Positions 59,032-64,000 of a stretch of DNA of 64,000 bases are shown piece after piece. The notes under the pieces were generated by a model. It had not been told where the DNA came from, did no database searches, and saw nothing but the letters and a program-made list of their open reading frames with translations. This DNA comes from Hyphodiscus hymeniophilus (Eukaryota; Ascomycota; Leotiomycetes; Helotiales; Hyphodiscaceae). The stretch's first letter is position 1. Each line of letters begins with the position of its first letter. The translations under genes and the position numbers were made by a program. The DNA is taken from the NCBI GenBank assembly GCA_016508695.1, contig VNKQ01000015.1:186001-250000 (forward strand), read 5' to 3'.

Positions 59032-60426
59032 CTAAACAAAGGAGAGAAGATTACTATATTAGATTCGGGGTTTACAAACGATAATATTGCTTTATTATAG
59101 CTTAATTATTTTATTAAATTTTTAGGCGTAAAAGAGGGGGAGCCTTAGCGTATAGTTTTTTGCGATTAAGGGGGGGGTTATAATACGCTAGAATTCTATT
59201 TAAAAGTATGTAAAAATAGTATTATTATTCTTTTATTTCCTTTATATCTTATATACGTTTTCTAGCCTTTAAACGTCGTTGTCTTTTAAGTTTATAAGTA
59301 TTAGTATTAAAAGGCTCTTTAATTCGCGACTATAAACCTCGAACTCGATTATAGGATTTTAGCTTTCTTTTAGGACTTTTACTCGATTCGATAAAAGACC
59401 TTTATTATAATAACTATTAAGAGCGCTTTTAAGAAAGTAGGATTATAGAGATTATAATAGAAACAAGTCGAAAGGAACTTTAATCGATTTAAAAAGAAGA
59501 CTATAAGAGACGATATAAAAGAGATTAAAAACCTCGATTAAAAACTTATTTCTTACTTTCTTTAAACCCCTTAAACCGCGCGTTAAGTCAAGTAATACCT
59601 TAATAATATAGCTCCGAAATTATTAGATCTTATAAGTTTACTTACTTAATAGTAATAGCAATTATTTTATAAAGGCACTAAAGAAGTAATTAATAAGGTT
59701 ATAATAATTTAAGCTAAAAATAAGATATTCTTTAGTTATCTTTATAAGATTATAAAGCAAAAGACTTAAAGTTGTTAACAACTCTAAAAGGGTAGTATAC
59801 TCTTTATAAAAGACATATAAAAGCTAATTAATAAAAAGAAGAAAAATATTACTAATAAAGAAAAGAAGATAATCGAAACTATATACTAAAAGGCAATAAA
59901 CGCAAAGAAGGCTTAAAGGCACGTAAAAAGTATAATTATGCGTAAATAAGATTAATTTTAAAAATAATAACTTAAATTAATTTTACCTAATAATATTATA
60001 TTATTTCTTACTTATACTCTTATTTCTAACCTTAAGGCAATTAAGAAGGCACAATTAGACGCTTAATTACCTAGCTTATAACTCGATATATAACTTAAAA
60101 AATACGTAGAGTTAAAGTTAAAAAAAGAGAGATAAAAAAAGGAAAACAATTAGTTTAAAATTATACTCGAATTATATAAACTTGCGTTATTAATATAACT
60201 AATATTATAAGGTAATAATTTCGTATTATTTAATAGTTTTAGTAATAAAGAAAACGTTATTATAAAGTAGAAATTAAATACAAATTTAAACGGTTTAAAT
60301 ATTTAGTATACTTTACGGGTCTTACTTATTAATTTAGATTAATAAGTAGAATTTCGTATACTCTTTGGATATTCAAAATACTATATTTTTAGTGCAAATT
60401 AAGTAATTTTTAGTATCCGTAGTTTA

Positions 60427-60510
60427 CGGCCTATTTTGAATGCCGGCCTATTTTGCTTTCCCCGACTGCCTAGGAACGATAGCAGAGAGGCCCGTAAGCG
60501 AGTCGACGAT
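60427..60510. repeat. Right terminal inverted repeat of copy B (84 bp)
   Basis: It ends GAGTCGACGAT beside the TA at 60511-60512 and is the least mutated of the two right-hand repeats. It gives a false frame, MPAYFAFPDCLG, also seen at 33352. Confidence 0.93.
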
Positions 60511-62263
60511 TAGACCCAGGAAGGTCCGTCCACTGAAAGCCTGGATTAGCATTTGGCTGGAGGATAATAGGTTGCACCATGCCCGGCAAGAACCTCTTGA
60601 TGACCTTGCTGCAGAGCTCATCTGCAACTCTTGTCGACCGCCCATCTTCGATACCAAAATCATCACCCGCCAGCATCACGATGCTGAATCTCCCTTCTGC
60701 CCTCAACTCTTCATGGATGTCGCGCATCTGTCCAGATGCGAATCCCTTGACCTTGCAATTCAGCAATCGTCTTCCGGGTAAGACGATTCCGTTCAGATAC
60801 GCCTCATTCGTCCAAAACTCCCCCTTTTGGGACTCAGCTCTGCTGACACAGAGACCTTCCCCATACTCGACACCGCAACTCGTGCCGAATGATCTCAATT
60901 CGCCCATTTTTTCCTCTCCAGTCTCCCGATTCAATTCTTTTATCGAACGTGACCAATCGTCTTGCGTTTGGTAGGCGTTCCTCCTCATAGGTGTCCAAAA
61001 GTCTTGGTCCTCCACCCAAAGCGTTGAGTCCAAATATTGTATAAGCAAGTTTCCAGGCAAGATTGTACGAGTCTTGGATCGAAGTGTTCATACCCAGACC
61101 GTGCCGTGGAGAGTGCGAGTGGCACGCATCACCGACGAGGATGACTCGTGGGTGCGAAGCAGAGTCCTTCAAGGTAAAAGCCTTGGTGAGACTCTGGGAT
61201 ATCCGAAAAGCTGCCCACCATTGGATTTCAGTTCCTTCTTTGACCTTGAAGCGGAAGGGACGAAAGAGCTTTGTAGCGCGGTCAAGAACGAGTGCCTCTG
61301 TTATCCGACCGCCTTCCTTCACAGTCGCTCGTCGTTGATTTTCCGCCGAACGTTCAGTACTCATACCATTCTCTTGCTCGTCCTTGACGGACATGTCGAG
61401 ATACAGGCGAGTCAGGTGGTCTCCATTGGACAGCCGCTCTCGAGGTACAATGAAACCTCCCTTGAGACTAGCAAGTCCCTTCGTATCGCCAGCTTCTTCA
61501 GAGAAACTGTTGATCATTGTTAACCTCCTGATGTCAGGAAAATCACTGTCGGCTACAAGATCAACAACGCCCCACAGTTCATCGGTTTTGTCACCTTCCA
61601 GTTCGACACCATATAGTCTCTGATAGATGATTTGGCACCATCTGCACCAATAAGATACTTTGTCCTCACCTCTTCCCTTATATCTCTTCTTTCAATAGTT
61701 GCAATTACCGGGAAATCCTTGTCTCCTTCATCAAGCTTTACTTCAAGCAATTTCGAGTCGTACTGAACATCACTCCCTCCATATTTGACCATGTCGTGTC
61801 TGAAGATTCTCTCAACATGTCCTTGATGTATGGTTACAAGCTGATCATATCTCGCAGGAGCCATCACGAAAGGCATTGCCATTTGTCTCGCCAGAATGTC
61901 CGGATTGCTCTTCTCCCTCATCCACACAGCAGTCTCTGCAACTGAGTGGCCATCCCGCCGGAGCTCAAAATCTAGGCCTAGTTGACCCAGAATCTCAAGA
62001 CTTCGTGCATTAATGCCATCGGCATTCCCAACCAGCGTTTGGTGCGGACGAGCATCGATGCAAAGCAGCGAAGTAGCAGAAGGGCCGTACCGTGTAAGAA
62101 GCACCCTCAGCATAAGGCCAGACGGTCCGCCCCCGATCACCAGGACTTCATAGCGTTTTGGGTCTGGGGATGGAAGAGGAGTGAGACGAGGGAAGGGTGC
62201 AGCTCGAGTACATGTGGCATACACATCTTGCTGAGCCCATTCGACTTCAAGACTGCCAGGCAT
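60511..62263 (-). pseudogene. 5' part of a phenol 2-monooxygenase-like FAD-dependent hydroxylase gene, transposon-disrupted and frameshifted
   Basis: The start is the ATG at 62263-62261 (MPGSLEVEWAQQDVYATCTR). Motifs in order: YEVLVIGGGPSGLML (FAD dinucleotide fold), a DGINARSLEILGQLGL block, YLIGADGAKSSIR (DG motif), DELWGVVDLVADSDFPDIRR, VILVGDACHSHSPRHGLGMN (GD motif), SIQDSYNLAWKLA, and FWTNEAYLNGIVLPGRRLLN. Two frameshifts break it: one after SSIR near 61617-61624 (the family frame resumes at GVELEGDK), and one at an A4 run near 60938-60941, after LVTFDKR (resuming at ELNRETGEEK). Coding stops at PNANPGFQWTDLPGS, where the TA of transposon copy B interrupts it; the remainder is at 34139-34334. 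Intact relatives hydroxylate phenolic substrates with NADPH and oxygen. No introns are needed. Confidence 0.88.
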
Positions 62264-63850
62264 GATCGCGACTATGAAATCACAAATTTTCTCTTGAGAT
62301 GTAGTTTCTATGTGGAACTGAGTCAAAGAGATTTCGAGGCTCTTCACGATGTGGAAACATGTCGCTAGCGCCGACCTGACGAAGGACGAAGAATAAGCTC
62401 AAGTCGCGCTACTTCTCATGGTTGACAAATACTATCCAACGACTGCCGATTATAATCTTGCAGCAAGCATGAGAAGTGAACGGCGGAAGCTATCTGAGCA
62501 CTTGCCCGGCGGGAGGATCCACTCGGATGCCATCGTTACACGCTGAAACTTGCACTACACACTCGTGAATCGCTTTAGGGGTTGGGTCTTTTGAAATTCT
62601 GGGGTCCTTCCAACTTAAAAATTAACCACTCCGGAGATATATCCTTCCTATCCCCCCTATACGTACAGATATGGTGGTCTCGGAAATGATCGACATTCGA
62701 CGTAGAATTGAGAATCTCATACGATAGGCAGTACCAAACTCCAGCGCCTTCAGTGCACATACTAGGTATCCCGACCTTGATGAGGTTATCTCCTTTGCTT
62801 TGTCTGTTGGCAATATTTGATTGAGTCCAACTGTACTTCTCCTTACGTGCCTTCCATCCCTCCAAAAATCCCACCAAGCTGTACCTTCCTGTGTCTCGCA
62901 TTTTGACCTACTTGTACATTATTGGCGTTTGAAGTTTGTGTGAACTACTCATTCAAAACTTCTGTAGATAGTGTAGCAGAGGTCGAGAGGACAAAAGGGG
63001 ACAAGCATGTTCACTCGACTTTAAGAACCCAAGCTACATGATTACGTGGATTTATTCATGCTTCCGTACAACTCTACACACCGCCTGTAGTGCAAAAAAA
63101 ACATTGGAATTTTGATTCCAAATTCCCCAAACCACCGCATAACCAAAATATATTTAAACTGTTTAAAATCTCTATTGAAATAATGGGAACACCCGAAATA
63201 CTCATCTCTAATAGTTAACTATTACTATTTCAAGAGGTCTATTATTGCGAAATAAATTAATTTTCAAATTCATCGATTTCAGCCTCCTTTAGGCGTTCGT
63301 CAGGCTCGGCTCGCGCGGACCATTTGTCTTTTTCTTCTTTCAAATAAGAATCAAATCAAAGGGCTTCAATGTATTCAAAAGCACTACTAGACTTAATAAA
63401 ACTCACTCAAAATAAAAGCGCAAACTATGCCCTTCTTCAATATAAGAGTGAATTAACACAACCACGTCCTGGTTGTGCGGTAGGTACGAAGCTGGGTGGT
63501 TGGGGAAATTTTAACTTTCTGCGAGTTGGAGTATGAGTAACGCCACTCTTCATCAAGATCTGACGGCTTTCCACTTCCGTGCTGGGATATACTTTTACCC
63601 CACGGCTAACGGCACATCTAGGGTCAAGCAATCGACAGTCGCCCCGACCCACAAACAGAGATCCTCAGATGGCACTTCCTCAAAGAGACAGGATGCTGCA
63701 ATCCTCCCCGCTGCACATCCCCCATCTTTCCGACTGGAGGACGATACGCAGACGCATACAGGCTCACGACTGACGAAGCCTGGAAGGACATATCCTGTGC
63801 ATTCAATCACCCTCGAGCATCTCGACACGCTGTGTTACAGTTCCTGCGCA
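62264..63850. other. Intergenic, 1.6 kb
   Basis: Apart from an unrecognised 108-codon minus-strand frame at 62575-62901, I see no gene. From about 63060 to 63420 the sequence is AT-richer, with runs such as AATATATTTAAACTG, but without the RIP pattern of the block. A splice-acceptor-like ATCTAG before 63630 is followed by an open frame reading RYADAYRLTTDEAWKDI near 63740 and ending at 63858; it could be a last exon, but it overlaps the next feature. Confidence 0.4.
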
Positions 63851-64000
63851 ATGTCTAGTCCTGTAGAGAGTTCTTCAGAAGACACAGCCGTGGTCCCTCG
63901 AGCAACGCACAATGGCCTCGACCTCGAGAAACAAGACACCGAAACGCAATCGATCCGCAACACAGGCAGACAAAGCCCCTCCTCCAGACCGCGGGTCACT
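63851..64000 (+). CDS. Possible N-terminus of a protein running off the right edge
   Basis: An ATG at 63851 opens a frame with no stop to the window end (50 codons): MSSPVESSSEDTAVVPRATH, then a polar stretch ending RQSPSSRPRVT. A Ser/Thr/Glu/Asp-rich hydrophilic start is common in fungal membrane transporters and regulators, but nothing here identifies a family. The same frame is also open for some distance upstream of the ATG, so the start could be elsewhere. Confidence 0.35.
   Translation, partial: MSSPVESSSEDTAVVPRATHNGLDLEKQDTETQSIRNTGRQSPSSRPRVT

Larger units (their letters stand above)
34335..60510 (+). mobile_element. Fot1/pogo-like transposon copy B, interrupted by a nested retrotransposon
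   Basis: The same element as copy A, in the same orientation. Its two parts are 34335-35307 and 59037-60510, about 2,447 bp in total, matching copy A at 2,446 bp. TA duplications at 34333-34334 and 60511-60512 flank it. The interior is RIPped, but its transposase reads INETS...GVEIIV-like scraps parallel to copy A. It is split at CTAAA by the LTR element. It disrupts the phenol monooxygenase-like gene. Confidence 0.9.

Noticed and set aside
62575..62901. 108-codon minus-strand frame upstream of the monooxygenase relic
   Set aside because: No family recognised, no conserved features I can name; recorded only as a chance or lineage-specific frame.

Overview
The window is nuclear DNA from a filamentous ascomycete (Pezizomycotina). 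The evidence is short GT-AG introns of about 50-140 bp, proteins typical of filamentous fungi (a HET-domain start, a CAF-1 large subunit with a KER domain, an MFS sugar porter, an aldo/keto reductase, a PhoD-like phosphatase), and a large AT-rich block with the CpA-to-TpA signature of repeat-induced point mutation (RIP). A leotiomycete is my guess; nothing here proves the class.

Left arm (1-30.9 kb). At the left edge is the start of a minus-strand HET-like protein. From 1.7 to 8.1 kb there are many short tandem arrays, most with a 7-bp unit, surrounding one intronless conserved disordered protein (4995-6137). An intron-rich divergent pair follows: an aldo/keto reductase (minus) and an MFS sugar porter (plus), sharing a 0.95-kb promoter with two CreA-type sites. 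Next are the CAF-1 large subunit, three small single-pass membrane proteins in a row (two with PPxY/LPxY-type tails), a predicted N-myristoylated protein of unknown function on the minus strand, and a PhoD-like phosphatase on the minus strand.

Transposon block (30,977-60,510). Two copies of a Fot1/pogo-like DNA transposon (about 2,446 bp, 84-bp terminal inverted repeats, TA target duplication) lie in the same orientation about 0.9 kb apart. The second copy is interrupted by a Ty3/gypsy chromovirus (357-bp LTRs, 5-bp CTAAA duplication). That element is itself interrupted by a 16.95-kb element with TATTAGC ends and a decayed Plavaka-type transposase. Everything inside is saturated with stops and has lost nearly all CpA/TpG, while CpG remains.

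Damage to host genes. The second Fot1-like copy sits inside a phenol 2-monooxygenase-like gene. Its 5' part is at 60,511-62,263 and its 3' part at 34,139-34,334, and the two parts read in frame across the duplicated TA. The first copy lies 72 bp upstream of the PhoD-like start codon, so that gene is cut off from its own promoter. Both genes also carry apparent frameshifts. Before the insertions this was a tandem minus-strand pair about 0.8 kb apart.

Right arm (62.3-64 kb) is intergenic, with a possible plus-strand gene start at 63,851 running off the window.
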